64,000 nucleotides of DNA from Biomphalaria glabrata. Its lineage: Eukaryota; Mollusca; Gastropoda; Planorbidae. Every line of letters starts with the position of its first letter. The stretch's first letter is position 1. Below the pieces are notes generated by a model, which was not told where the DNA came from, searched no databases, and saw only the letters and a program-made list of their open reading frames with translations. The stretch is taken from the NCBI RefSeq assembly GCF_947242115.1, contig NC_074713.1, forward strand, positions 10,794,001-10,858,000, given 5' to 3'. Below, one piece after another: positions 11,652 to 24,170 of this stretch. A program made the position numbers and the translations under genes.

Positions 11652-14600
11652 TGTTAGACTGTGCCTTTTAAATTATTGGACTGTTAGACTTTGTATGAAA
11701 GCAATGAGTTTGAACATGATTGGTTAGTTTTACGACCTACTTAGTAGGAACATATTTATGAAATTATGAAAATAGTTTGATTAAACTTCAGTTGTTTTTT
11801 TTACTCTTTAAGACTGATCATGCTTTGAAAACCTCCCAAAAATTAAATGATACACAAATGATATAAGGTTTGACTTAAACCTTTAACAGGAGTTATATTT
11901 AAAGATTAGTGTGACCTAAGAGCTAGATGTTTTCAAAGTTTCTTTGATTGTAAAATATTGTGACATCAAGACTGAATATACTAAGTGTGACCTTGTTAGT
12001 CACAAAAAAAACACTTTAATCATGTTTTTATGGTATTGAATGTTTTCTCTCTTTAAACATTCTCTGCTTACAACTTTGGAACATTCCTTCGACTAATGTA
12101 ATTGACAGGATGAATATTTCTGCACTATACAAAAAGCTCTATTTGTGTGTTTTAAACCACATGACATCATTTTAATTTTCTTATACCTTATTTTAACATT
12201 GTCAAGGATTACTCAGAGCTGATAGCATAATTTCTTTAAAATAATCCTTCATAGGAAGAGGGTGCCCTGCCCCCCAATGTTTCCATGCATTGTATTCATG
12301 TAGTAAAGCATACTAAAGTTCTCATATTTGTTGCTGAAAAAAGCTGTGGTCTTATAGCCCTCAGTTTTGGGTGAACAAGGAATTTATTTCCAGCCCTCTT
12401 GTCTCCCCCCCCCCCCCCCCCCCCCCAAATCTAGTGTAACTACCTTGTCAGAAATCAAAATGAAGATTCCTGAGACATTCAGTGTAACTCCAATATTTTT
12501 CTTTGTAAATAAAAACCCCTTTGTTACTCACGCTCAGACATACTTGGGTTAATATTGTATTGTATTGTACACATTATTCCAACAATTATTTTGTTGCATG
12601 TCTTTTTAGTCTATGAGTTTACATATGTCTGTGCTATGAGTTTACATATGTCTCTATGCTATAAGTTTACATATGTCTCTATGCTCTTGTCCAAAGTTAA
12701 GTCTTGTCAGAACTACAAGGTGTTCATTTCTAACACCCCAGGACAATTCTAGCCCTGACTTTGTCAAAATTTAAAGTTTTTGCTAATTTCCTCAGGGCTG
12801 TAATATAAGTCTTTACTCTCAGCCTTTTCTTGAATTAAAGACATACCTTGTAAATGTTTCATTTTGTTTTTCCAAGAGAAAATTCTTTAAAGGCCTTTAA
12901 AATTTCATTTATTTTCTTTTCCTGACCCTTTCCCAATGTGAAGCTGTCGTAGACATCATACTTCCAGTCAACAACTTTGTTATTTGCACATTTTCTGCTT
13001 CAGCTGTAAGTTATGAGGCTTTTTCTTAATTTTACCATTCTCTGTTAAACCTTTTCCAATTGGCTGTCATGTTGCAGTAAGGCTAAAAACCTGTTCATTG
13101 TTGCCAACTTTTTTTTCGAAAGCATTTCTTCTGTTTGGTTTCGACTGCTTACATTAATGTCTACCTTTATTTTGTCAATCTGCCACCATGTCCTTTATGT
13201 CAAACACTTTTAACCAAGGGACGCTATTCATGAGTATATTAACCATTCATGAACATATTAACAGGGGGGATTGTTGAGAAGGAGATCCACTGCAATTTTT
13301 GTAAGAATAATTATAGAATAGATTTAAATGAAAAAAAAAAAAGGTTTTAACTCCACTGCATATTTGTGATAATCTTTTGTTGTTATTAAAAGTAACATTG
13401 TGTCCAATGTATGTGCAGACTTAACAAATGGGATATTTTGTTATTGATTCTGGTAATTGCTTGTGATATGATTTCTGTGATAACAGAACATGCTGCTATT
13501 TATTTCAGCATTACATTTTCAAACATGTTTTTTTATATCCTTTGTGAACAATAAACTTGTTAGTACATATTTAAAGCTTTTAATTTACATTCAGCTTCCT
13601 ATATTTTATTCAGCCTTCCAGTCTCAAGAGTTCAGAGTGTAAGCTCAATGTCAAATTGTATCTCACAGACATTAGTAACATGCTGTTTATAGCACAGGTC
13701 TGAATTGAACAAAAGACTTTCATTTTAGTTTTTTTCTCTTAACAAAAATTAAGAATGCATTCAAACATCCTTTACTTTAAAGACATCAGTGTATACTTTA
13801 TTTGGTTAATAACTTTAATGATATCTTTTTTAGTAATTATAATTATTGCAATAGATGAAATGAACAATAATGGCAAAATAAGAACAAGATTTTTTTTTTT
13901 ATTGAGTATGATTTCTTAATCATAGTAAAACTAAATATATCAGAGAACAAATTTTAATGAGACAAAATAAAAATGAATTAGCAAACTGCTATATAACGAT
14001 CGGAAATTAAAAAATCAGGATTTTTTATTTTGCTATAAGAAAATAAAAAATAATTGATCTGGCAAATAATTAACAATGTTATGCTTTCTTGTAAATAAAA
14101 GTTTTAAAAAAGTTAGGCGAAGATGAAAAGTATTTATAATGATTTTATTTGAGACCATTATGTCTAGGTACAGAAATATATTGCACAAAGAGGGAAAAAA
14201 AAATTTTGGAATCATTAAAGTAGTGATGCTTAGAAGATGAGCTCCAGTGAATCAGTGGATGTCCTTAAGTTTAGAAAGTTTAGTTACATTCAATACATTG
14301 AGAAGGTAAATAGAATCTGCAAATCTTTTTACAAGTCTGAAAGTAACTTATTTTAAGTTTTATTATGTCAGTTTTTCAAATTAGAAGGAAAACTCTGAAT
14401 CCAAACCTTGTGGCTATACCCAAACATAGGAATTTTGAGAGTTGACACTGATGAAAAATCAGGAGCAGGTGACTCATAGGTTGCTTGCGGTACACAGTAC
14501 TGCAGCCTGGCAGCCACAGATCCCAATATGTATTGACCATTGATGTTCCATTGAGTTGCATGGAGAGGGAAGTAAAGCAGTGTGAGCAATTACATTGCGA

Positions 14601-15733
14601 CCAGAGCTTTCATCTTATTTCTATGTAATGAATTATAGTTATTCCAAGGCTGAAATAGGCCAACTATTTCACACTTGCAAAAACTATATACAGCATCACA
14701 GCACTTTTGGGGACACAGTGGCTGAGTGGTTAAGCACTTGGCTTCCAATCCTGGGGTTCTGAATTCAAATCTTGGTGAAGACTGGGATTTTAAATTTCAT
14801 GATTTTTTGGGAATCCCTGAATCCACCCAATTCTAATGGGTACCTGACTAGTTGGGGGAAGTAAAGATAGTTGGTCATTGTGCTGGCCACATGACACTCT
14901 GCTCATTAACCATTGGCCAAAGATACAGATGACATTAACATCATCTACCCTATAGATCGCAAGGTCTGAAAGGGGAACTAAACTTTACAGCACATTTAAG
15001 AAAACAAGGTTGTTTTTTTTAGCCCTGACTGCAGCAGTTCAGATCAACACTTGATAAATCACAGAATTTCTTCAAACTATTTCATTGCTAAACATGGCAG
15101 AATGGCAAAACAAAACCAAATACATATATACAATTTTCAACACTAACTGAAAGAAATAGAATTAGGGATATCATAGAAACAATGAAATTGCATCTAAAAA
15201 TTAAACAATAGATAATTAATTCTAAACAATTTTTGAGTATTGAAACATTCTTATGCAGCAGACAAGTCTATGCATTTCTGAGAAATCTGTCTTACTTTAA
15301 AAGAAAAAAAATGTTCCCTCAGAAATTCAAGTTGTTCTCTTACTTAAAAACAAATATCAAACAGTAAAGATTTTTCATCAAATCTAACTTGTAGATTTTA
15401 TAACATAATTTCACTGAAAAACAGAAATCTTTTAAAGAAGATTATCATGTACTAGAAACAACATCATGTGTGATAATGTGGAAAAGGTGAAGACTTGCTA
15501 TTTTTCTATCGCACAGACTTCAAATGAGCGTACAGCATAAAACTATCTAGAAAAAGAAAAATTGCATAAAAATTGAAGACAGTAACTAACTTTCACATTC
15601 TTCTTTTTAAATTAATTTCTGAGAGTACTTAAAAAAAGTGGAAACTACTTAGGCCTAAAAATGTTTGAAACATTTATGCATCCTAGCTGTTTCAGATAAT
15701 AGCCTACACATTTGTATAAGTAGTCTAGTTGAT
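11652..15733. other. intergenic region between convergent TMEM62 and TMEM72-like genes
   Basis: No further coding exon was found. The stretch must hold the 3' UTRs of both genes. AATAAA-type signals on the plus strand occur near 12510 and 13550; which one is used is unknown. A poly-C run (about 12404-12426), three imperfect copies of a TTTACATATGTCTCTATGCTATGAG-like unit (about 12617-12684) and one SINE (14708-14990) are the only distinct structures seen. Confidence 0.5.
14708..14990 (+). mobile_element. tRNA-derived SINE, family 2
   Basis: The head (CAGTGGCTGAGTGGTTAAGC, then GAATTCAAATCTTGG) resembles a tRNA with A and B boxes. The body carries TCTAATGGGTACCTGAC, TTGGTCATTGTGCTGGCC and CATCTACCCTATAGATCGCA, and it ends GAAAGGGGAACTAAACTTT. 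The same body recurs at 33368-33626, 35396-35605, 35841-36031, 48456-48655 and, reversed, 21311-21510. Confidence 0.85.
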
Positions 15734-18700
15734 TCATCGACTACCACCATCCTCTGGTATCTCTGAGGTAGCATAGGTCAATGTGTACTGCTGCGTGTCA
15801 GTCTGAGTGGACATCTCATGTGTGACCATTCGAATGACTGGTGTCTTGGTGGAGACAAAGCGCTTCTCTGTTCTCTCATATTTAACTGAAACATGGCTTC
15901 GGAAGGTCTTTATAAGGTACAAAGTGGATAAAAACATTAGCAGAAGACCTGTGAAGTAAAATGTTGTTGTTAAAAATTGCCACAAGACTAAAAAAATGTG
16001 ATTACAATGTTTAGAAATTGAGAAAGGGATGGGTTGCCTTAATCAGCCAGGAAAACCAATGACTTAGTTTCAAAGAATTATTTTAGGTCACTAATTAACA
16101 AGCATGACTACATGGACACATGGATATATGTAAAACATAAATATCTTCAGTTAAGTAGGGAGATCTGTCATTTATAAGATAAGATCATTTAAACTTTATT
16201 AGCTATTTTTGACATAATGTACAAATTAAGGTACTTTCTTTTTATTTTAAAATCTTGCTTTAAATCTCCGACTTTCAACTTAATCATTTAGTATTTACAT
16301 TTAGTATCTCTCACTAGTTGAGATGAACAATTTAAAAAAAACAACTAAGTAAGCCACACATGCTTGTTAAAAAATAGACTTTTGGTAGATCATTCCTTAT
16401 AGACCTTATTGTGTTTGACATTTGAAAAATACAAAATTATAAAATTACTACTTAGCTCATATTAAAAAACAATGTATTGTCTTAATTTGCCATTAGCATT
16501 TATTACTAAAATTAACAGACAATGTTAGACATTACAAAGTAATTTACCACTGACAATGTTAAACACCACAAAGTAGCTTACCACTGACAATGCTAAACAC
16601 CACAAAGTAGCTTACCACTGATAATGCTAAACACCTCATAGTAACTTACCACTGACAATGCTAAACACCTCATAGTAGCTTACCACTGACAATGCTAGAC
16701 ACCACAAAGTCACTTACCACTGACAATGCTAAACACCACAAAGTAACTTACCACTGACAATGGTAAACACCACAAAGTAACTTACCACTGACAATGCTAA
16801 ACACCACTAAGTAACTTACCACTGACAATGCTAAACACCACAAAGTAGCTTACCACTGACAATGCTAAACACCACTAAGTAACTTACCACTGACAATGCT
16901 AAACACCACAAAATAACTTACCACTGACAATGCTAAACACCACTAAGTAACTTACCACTGACAATGCTAAACACCACTAAGTAACTTACCACTGACAATG
17001 CTAAACACCACAAAGTAACTTACCACTGACAATGCTAAACACCACTAAGTAACTTACCACTGACAATGCTAAACACCACAAAGTAGCTTACCACTGACAA
17101 TGCTAAACACCACAAAATAACTTACCACTGACAATGCTAAACACCACAAAGCAACTTACCACTGATAATGCTAAACACCACAAAGCAACTTACCACTGAC
17201 AATACTAGACACCACAAAGTAACTTACCACTGACAAAGCTAAACACCACAAAGCAACTTACCACTGACAATGCTAAACACCACAAAGTAGCTTACCACTG
17301 ACAATGCTAAACACCACAAAGTAGCTTACCACTGACAATGCTAGAAACCACAAAGTCATTTACCACTGACAATGCTAAACACCACAAAGTAGCTTACCAC
17401 TGACAATGCTAAACACCACAAAGTAGCTTACCACTGACAATGCTAGAAACCACAAAGTCATTTACCACTGACAATGCTAGAAACCACAAAGTCATTTACC
17501 ACTGACAATGCTAAACACCACAAAGTAGCTTACCACTGACAATGCTAAACACCACAAAGTAGCTTACAACTGATAATGCTAAACACCACAAAGTAGCTTA
17601 CCACTGACAATGCTAAACACCACAAAGTAGCTTACCACTGACAATGCTAAACACCACAAAGCAACTTACCACTGACAATGCTAAACACCACAAAGCAACT
17701 TACCACTGACAATGCTAAACACCACAAAGCAACTTACCACTGACAATGCTAAACACCACAAAGCAACTTACCACTGACAATGCTAAACACCACAAAGCAA
17801 CTTACCACTGACAATGCTAGACACCACAAAGTAACTACCACTGACAATGCTAAACACCACAAAATAACTTACCACTGACAATGCTAAACACCACAAAATA
17901 ACTTACCACTGACAATGCTAAACACCAAGCGAAAATCTTCTAAAAACAGTGGCACTGACATCAATAAATAAAGGATGAACTTCCTCCAGTTGTCCACCCA
18001 CATTATAGCTGACCACACACGACAACAACATCCTTGGCGCCTGAAAGAATACAACTAAGAAATATCAGAGTTGCACATGCATAGGCAAGTGGTTAGTTTT
18101 TTAAGTTTTTTAAAACAATTATTTCCCTTTTTGTCAGGACTAAGCCTATATGAAACTGTCATTCAACAAAGTTTTCATTAAGTTAAATTATTTAATTCAT
18201 TGAAATAGAAGTTAATTCAAGCTTCTTCAAAACAATTAAATATGTTGAAATGTAAATAAAATGTATAAAATAGTTGTAGGTTATTGTTATTTAGATTGCA
18301 TTAAAAATTATTTGCAAGTATTTTGAACTTATTCAACTATTCATTGTTCAATTACATTTAAATATGAGTGTCTTTTACACTTTGCATAGCTAAAGGTGTT
18401 CTGACCCATAATGTATGTAATAAAATTATAATAATGCTAAATTTAGACATTTAAAATATAAATAATATATAAAGTGGTTTTTTTTTTGTGACGGTGCCGG
18501 TAAGGCACCTTTTTTAATATGGGGAAATAATTATTAATTTTCTTGCATTTTAACGTTTATTATTAATTTGTTAATAGTTTAAAGTTAGGCAATCCATCAC
18601 ATATATATATCGACTTACACACAGCACGCCGACTTATCCACTATCCAGGTTAACTCAAAGAACGTCACCAGTGTAGACACCCCACTGCAAAGTAGAAAAA

Positions 18701-21700
18701 AAAGTGTGGTAAACTGGGTGCGTAATGTCAACAAAGTTAGGACTATAATTGTCTATAATATAGCTTCTTCGACCACAGAGTGAAAGACGCATAGAAATAT
18801 AGAGCCAGTATGACATTTAGTCTGCTAATCTCTAGAAACTTAACACAGTTTTTTTTTCTAGCGATGTAGGCCTTTCTTTTTAAATCCAATAATAATCCTC
18901 TTGTGACATGACAATGCAATTATGGATGGCTGTGTGGTCGTGTGGCATGCACACTGGACTGTGGTATTGATGGTCCCATGTTCATACCCTACCCACTAGC
19001 ATCACCCGTTGACCTCCGGGTGGACTTGGCTAGAATAAAATTATCTAAATAATCTAAAAGAACGTCCAAAACAGGGAAAACATTTTACCAACATTTGTAC
19101 AACTAGAGATTGCTGCCATCCTGCAGGAGGTCAAGGCTAATAATCTTCGCGTCTGAGTGAAAGCCCGAAACATGTAAAATTAGCAGACGATCCAGACATA
19201 TTTTTAAAGCAATATTTGTTTTAAGTGTTATTTTAAACTGCATTTTTATTGCCATTGAATGGGCTTAATAAAAATAATTCTTAAATATTTTTCTTAAAAG
19301 TTATTTTAAATAAGAAAAAAAACAACGATCTTGACTTTTTAAAAACTTATAGATAAGCAATATGTTCTTTTTTAATGCCTATAGATATACAATCCTTTTC
19401 ATGTGTTTCGTTGCGTTTCGAATGTTTATTATACGTCCCACTAATGAAAAGGAATAACTTTGAATAATTACTCTAGCTTATAACAAGTCACGTGGTTGAG
19501 GGAGGGGGTAACAGTGACCTTCAAAATAAATGTCAACAACTAACTGGAAAGTTCATCTTACACAATCGTCATAATAGACTACTGGAATGCGCTAGAGGTC
19601 AATGCTAGATGCACTCATTTTCCAAGCAGGTCTAAAGCCTTATGTAAAACAAAGTTTATGAATGAACAGGACTTCCTCTACAGTTAAGAATATTTTTAGC
19701 TCTGCTGATGCGTGAAATAGTAACACATTTTCATATAAACAAATGAAACTAAAGTAATGTCAATCGACATAGGTGTGTTATTACACCATCATACGCAGCG
19801 TAGGAACAGCTGTGAATAGCTATTACTTACTATTATGTGTCTTTGTTTAAAAATAAATAAAGTAAGGGGGATGATCGATAAGGAATGTGATACTTACATG
19901 AGGTAATACCCCACGTAACTGTTGTTGTGGTCCTTGATGATTAGTACTGTTGACACCCATAACACTGGGAAGACATCAATACGTTTAGATAATAGAACAG
20001 TGTTAAACAAATGGAACATTAGCAAAGCTCATGCCTCATATTTTTTGTTGGGGGGGGGGGGGGGGGGAGGGGGTATTTATTTATTTTGTCTCTTACAAAC
20101 AAATGTAGTTAAACAAAAAAAAAGCTTCATTACTTCCCCTGGATAAAGTCTATATAAAGGCTAATGCGAAAGGGGTCGATTTTTATAGGGCATACATTTT
20201 TATTTTCTTACGTATTTGTCTGCCATATAACATTTCACGATACAAGTGTACATGGACATTTATTTCATTGGTTTTAACACCAATAACGTTATTAGTCGCT
20301 CATTAACCAGTTGAAGTTGGTATTATTCGTTCTTCTGACTTAACTTCGCGTCATGTACAAAACCCTAGGAACCAAAACATTTATCCTGACAGCGTTTGGG
20401 AATCTACACAAAACGACAGTGATAACGGTAGCCTTACACTTATCAGTTCATCAACGAATTAGAACGAATTTATTCAGGCCTAAAGAACTAGTGTCGTCTG
20501 GGAAATAGGCCTACTCATAAAGATAGAGGCATATTTCTTATTCCTTATGCTAGGACTAATTCGTATAAGTGCTCCTTCTTTCTTATGGTCATTAAAGAAT
20601 GTAATGGGTTGCCCGAATCAGCTAGGAAAACCAACGACTTAGCACTAATTAACTTGCTGCACTAGATTGACACATGAAATGCGTAGGACGTGATAATCTT
20701 CTCTTTTGAAGTGACGTCTGTAATCTTTAAGATAAGATACAAGGTTACAGTTACAAGGTTGCTTTGTTACCATGACTACAGAAGAACAATTACAGCTCAA
20801 TCAGCAATGATGATCGCAGTTCAATCCGGAGTGAAAAATGTAACAGACTCAACTAGGAAACAAAATCGAACCCTAGACCTTGGGCTCTGAAATGACTCAT
20901 GATTAAAGTCACTCTACCAAGAGTGCAGACGAATAAGTAACGAGGCCAACAAATACAAACAGATACTACAGCCACCAACTGTTGTTGACATTGTCTGGGT
21001 TTAATTTATGTTAATGCATTTGTGTCAGATATTTCTGATTAGAACAAGAACGGATGAGCAATCCAGTCAGGTTGGATACTCGCGAGGTAACACATGTTCA
21101 GCTGGTATTATTAAGCTAGCATCAGGCGCTATTTTGAATACCAAATTAGATGGCGAATAAGTGTATGCGTTTCGTGTGTGTGACAAGCTGTGAACTGACC
21201 TATAGATTTAGTTGTGTGCCTGAACATGGAATGCGTGTCGATTTTGAGGTTGCTGTTGGTCTGTTGATATGCAAGTAAAAATATTAAAAAAATATATAAA
21301 AATTTATAGGACAGATGATGTAAAGGTCATTTGTTTCTATGACTAACGGTTTACAAGGGTGTCGTGTGGTCAGCACAACGACCAACATCTTTACTTTCCC
21401 CAACTAATGTCAAGTACCCATTAAAGTTGGGTAGACTCAAAAGCTTCAAAATCCCAGCCCCTACCGAGATTCGAACCAAGGACCTCTCGGTTCGGAAGCC
21501 AAGCGACCCCACTTGTTGCCCCTTCCATTTTTTTAAAGCAATATTTAAATTGAATAAAATTGCTTCGATTCTTTTAAATCAATATGTAATTAATTTTTAG
21601 AAGATGTTGAATAACAATAATAAATTATTAAACGTTAATGTTAGGTTAGCTAAGGTTATTGTGTCTTGACTTTTGGAGATAAGGCTCCAAAGTTAGTCAA

Positions 21701-23735
21701 AGTATAGGCCCTACTATTAAACTCCAAAGTTATCATGACTTTAAATAACTTTTGTGCATACTGTGGAATTCCTTTTCTTGGTTGACAAAGGTAAAGGCCC
21801 TTTAGCATATCCTTCAGATGTAGAAGACAGCAGATGTAGCTTAATTGACTGTCATTCATAAAATCAAACAACATTTCTCCGTTGACGCTGCAATCTTTTC
21901 CCCTTTTTTAAAAACATATTAGTGATAGCACTTCGAACTAGGTCCTACCCTACAGGCTTATGTTTTGGACAAACTTTTGCTTATTGTTAAACTCAATATG
22001 TTCTCTGTGGAGGAGTTTAATTTTGTTTATTTGATTAGCGTTCTGGAGGGTTTGCCTTTATCCTTCACCTCAGATTCACCAGTTTCTTAGTATGTTGGAC
22101 TTTAAGGGCACCACACATGATCTGTTTATATTTTCTTCCTTATTTCATTCCTATTGCTTCTTTTTTCTGTCTCCTTTTCTCTACTACTGCTGTTGCTTTT
22201 ACTATCATTAATTATTATAATGTTAAAATAAAAATCTTTTTTTTTTTGGAGCGTATATTAGCTCGTCTATATTTTAAACTCCTGTTTAACTCCGTGCACT
22301 ACACTTATTAGGTCTACTCAGCGCTAACTAATCAGCAGAAAATATAAATTTGTTAAAAACTTACTCTAATATTTTATCATAAATCTATGTAAAAAAAAAA
22401 ATTACAAAATATCTTAGGCCAAGGGTATAAAATATTTCTGAAATTTCATAATCCTAATGCAAATAGAAATAGCGAAAAAGTCTGAACTTCTAATCAACAA
22501 AAAAAAATCAGAAGTTATGAGGATCAACAACAGACAAGAGAACCCAATCATGCTACAGGGAGAGCAACATCCTTGATACAGACCACTTCACTTATCTGGG
22601 AAGCAGAGTTAGTAAAGACGACGGAGCTGATGATGATATTCTAATTCGGATCAATAAAGCTAGGTCTGCCTTTTCAACTCTTCAAATAATCTGGCGCTCT
22701 AAGGCACTATCTCTACATAACAAAATACGAATCTATAATACAAACGTTAAGTCTGTCCTTCTATACGGTTCAGAAAACTTTCACTAAAACAAATATGGAA
22801 AAGCTCCAGACTTTTGTTAACAGATGCCTACGCCGGATATTAGGAATTAGGTGGCCAGAAAAGATAACTACTATCGATTTGTGGGAGAGAACTAGACAAA
22901 AGCCCATAGCCCAAGACATCACAAAACGAAAATGGAGCTGGATAGGACACACCCTGCGAAAACCAGCTACCAATGTTGCAAGGCAGGCACTAGACTGGAA
23001 CCCACAAGGAAAGAGGAAAGTGGGCAGACCCAAGCAAACCTGGAAGAGGTCAGTCATCAGTGAAGCTGAGGGTACTGGAATGACATTGGAGCAGATGAAG
23101 ATAGCTGCTCGAGTCGAGTTCGGCGGAGAGGTGTGGTTGCGGCCCTATGCTCCCCTGGGAGTACACAGGATTAAGTAAGTAAGTAATGCAAATCTTAAAA
23201 CTTGGATAAAAGCAATCAAAAATATAGTTTCCCCTAAGATTAACATTTGTTTAGCGGTAACAATCAAACATAAAGGAGGGGAAAAAATAAAATTTTGCAT
23301 AAACAACTTTTATATGTTGGATACTGTCTGGAATAAAATGCAGGGGTTTAGAGATATCAAGAATTAATGCAGGAAGATGTTTCGAAATGCATAAACCATG
23401 CCCTACCATCTCATGACATACAAATACAAACTACTACCTATGCCCTACAACTGCGAACCCTTTACTTTACCTAATCTAAGAATACCCAAGATGTGTACGA
23501 CCACTGTTCAAAGAAGATTTTTCTATTAATAAAAGAACACTATACAGATTACACTTTTAAAACCTTAATACCTATTCATGTGTTATATTAATAGGCTTAC
23601 ACAATACAATCCATTACCTGCTATAGTAATAAATCCAAAACATCTGGCTATTGTCTTGATATTGGCCAATACGAATGACTGAGAACGTTTTTCTTCGTCT
23701 AGTTGCAAGGGCTGGTTCTCCGTAGGGGTTGTCAT
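15734..23735 (-). CDS. TMEM72-like four-pass membrane protein (5 coding exons, 212 aa)
   Basis: Coding exons on the minus strand: 23735-23618, 19964-19898, 18684-18619, 18040-17907, 15987-15734. They total 639 nt with all phases consistent. The start ATG (23735-23733) is the first in frame and leads MTTPTENQPLQLDEEKR. Four hydrophobic segments fall near residues 29-50, 56-77, 101-127 and 130-155. The tail is polar, Thr/Gln-rich and probably cytoplasmic (STQTDTQQYTLTYATSEIPE). Segments such as ARCFGFITIAGVLWVS and the Cys-rich loop after the second span resemble vertebrate TMEM72 (CRLLGITTAAVLIGVG), which is of unknown function and longer at the C-terminus. The family call is by recalled similarity and could be wrong; the exon structure is firm. 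The exon 4 donor (17906-17901) opens a large minisatellite. Confidence 0.82.
16022..16190 (+). mobile_element. 5'-truncated LINE tail, AAGATA-tailed family
   Basis: This matches the 3' part of a dispersed element: ATGGGTTGCC, AATCAGCCAGGAAAACCAATG, CTAATTAACAAGCATGACTA, ending TTATAAGATAAGATCA. Better-preserved copies (24895-25252 and, reversed, 38703-39000) encode the C-terminal end of a non-LTR reverse transcriptase (motif YSFFPSASSRAWNGLP). The tail of short AAGATA repeats is the LINE 3' end. Confidence 0.65.
16516..17926 (-). repeat. 34-bp minisatellite (~41 copies) made of exon end plus splice donor
   Basis: The unit, read on the gene (minus) strand, is GTGTTTAGCATTGTCAGTG followed by GTAAGTTACTTTGTG. 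The first 19 bases equal the last 19 bases of TMEM72-like exon 4 (encoding VFSIVS), and the next bases are its 5' splice site and intron start. Roughly 41 head-to-tail copies fill the start of intron 4. Nearly all keep GTGGTAAGT, or the variants GTAAGC and GTAAAT; only one or two have lost it. The unit length is not a multiple of three. The copy nearest the gene's upstream part is the real exon end (17907). Confidence 0.95.
18925..19175 (+). mobile_element. probable tRNA-derived SINE, divergent
   Basis: The head TGGCTGTGTGGTCGTGTGGC looks like a degraded Pol III A box and CCCATGTTCATACCC like a B box. A body without coding potential follows, including CTGCCATCCTGCAGGAGGTC. It lies in intron 2 of the TMEM72-like gene. 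I found no second copy in the window, so the call rests on the head alone. Confidence 0.45.
20520..20740 (+). mobile_element. 5'-truncated LINE tail, AAGATA-tailed family
   Basis: This is a partial copy of the family whose best examples lie at 24895-25252 and 38703-39000. Shared stretches include TTATGCTAGGACTAATTCGT, AATGGGTTGCCCGAATCAGC, GTAGGACGTGATAATCTTC and a TTTAAGATAAGAT tail. The reading frame is decayed. Confidence 0.7.
21311..21510 (-). mobile_element. tRNA-derived SINE, family 2, reverse copy
   Basis: On the minus strand this reads a tRNA-like head (CTTGGCTTCCGAACCGAGAG, then GGTTCGAATCTCGG), followed by TAATGGGTACTTGACATTAG, and ends at the ACATCATC stretch. It is the same family as 14708-14990 and sits in the first intron of the TMEM72-like gene. 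Confidence 0.75.
22480..23186 (+). mobile_element. 5'-truncated LINE, C-terminal reverse-transcriptase region
   Basis: Conceptual translation shows the C-terminal end of a non-LTR retrotransposon polymerase: TYLGSRVSKDD, then IRINKARSAFSTLQIIW, KSVLLYGSE, then LQTFVNRCLRRILGIRWPEK, WIGHTLRKP and ALDWNPQGKRKVGRP. The last part is one open frame (22795-23178). The frame upstream of it is broken at least once. A short TAAGTAAGTAAGTAA run at 23174-23188 is the 3' tail. It lies in intron 1 of the TMEM72-like gene. Confidence 0.85.
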
Positions 23736-23930
23736 CCTTTCCAATTTTCTTCTCTAACCCTACACATACACAATTTGACGTAAACACAATTGTTTATGAT
23801 CGATTTCTTTTTTTTAAAATGTAAAATACACATACACATAGAGTTTTAATAAGTAACAAAATTAATAATATATCTCTAAATCACATTGTGAGAAAACGAC
23901 AATCTCAAACTTGTGAAGAAATGCTGTTAC

Positions 23931-24170
23931 ATCGTCTGCTTAAAGAATTTCACGGCGTTTCATTTATCAACAACCTATAGTTCAAATCTTTCCATGTCGT
24001 CTGCTAAAAGAAATTCCGCTTCATTTATCAACAACTTGAAGTCGAAATCTTGACACCATCGTCTGCTCAAAGAAATTTAAAGTGTTTTATTCATAAACTT
24101 CTACATGCGTTTTCCCCTTTATGAAATGTAACCAGCCGCCATCGAATATCTTCAATGTCGTCTGCTACCT
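23931..24170. repeat. degenerate ~62-bp tandem repeat upstream of the TMEM72-like start
   Basis: Three to four imperfect copies of a unit carry CGTCTGCT(T/A)AAAGAA, TTCATTTATCAACAAC and CGAAATCTT. The array begins about 200 bases upstream of the TMEM72-like ATG (23735), so it falls in its likely 5' UTR or promoter. Confidence 0.6.

Noticed and set aside
12367-12552. Small proline-rich gene
   Set aside because: The prolines come from a poly-C run in intergenic DNA.
16516-17926. CRISPR-like array
   Set aside because: Units are contiguous 34-bp repeats with no unique spacers, in an animal gene; it is a minisatellite.
18486-18515. GGTGCC-GGTAA-GGCACC hairpin as a regulatory element or terminator
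   Set aside because: It is a short 6-bp stem inside an animal intron with no supporting context; chance is likely.
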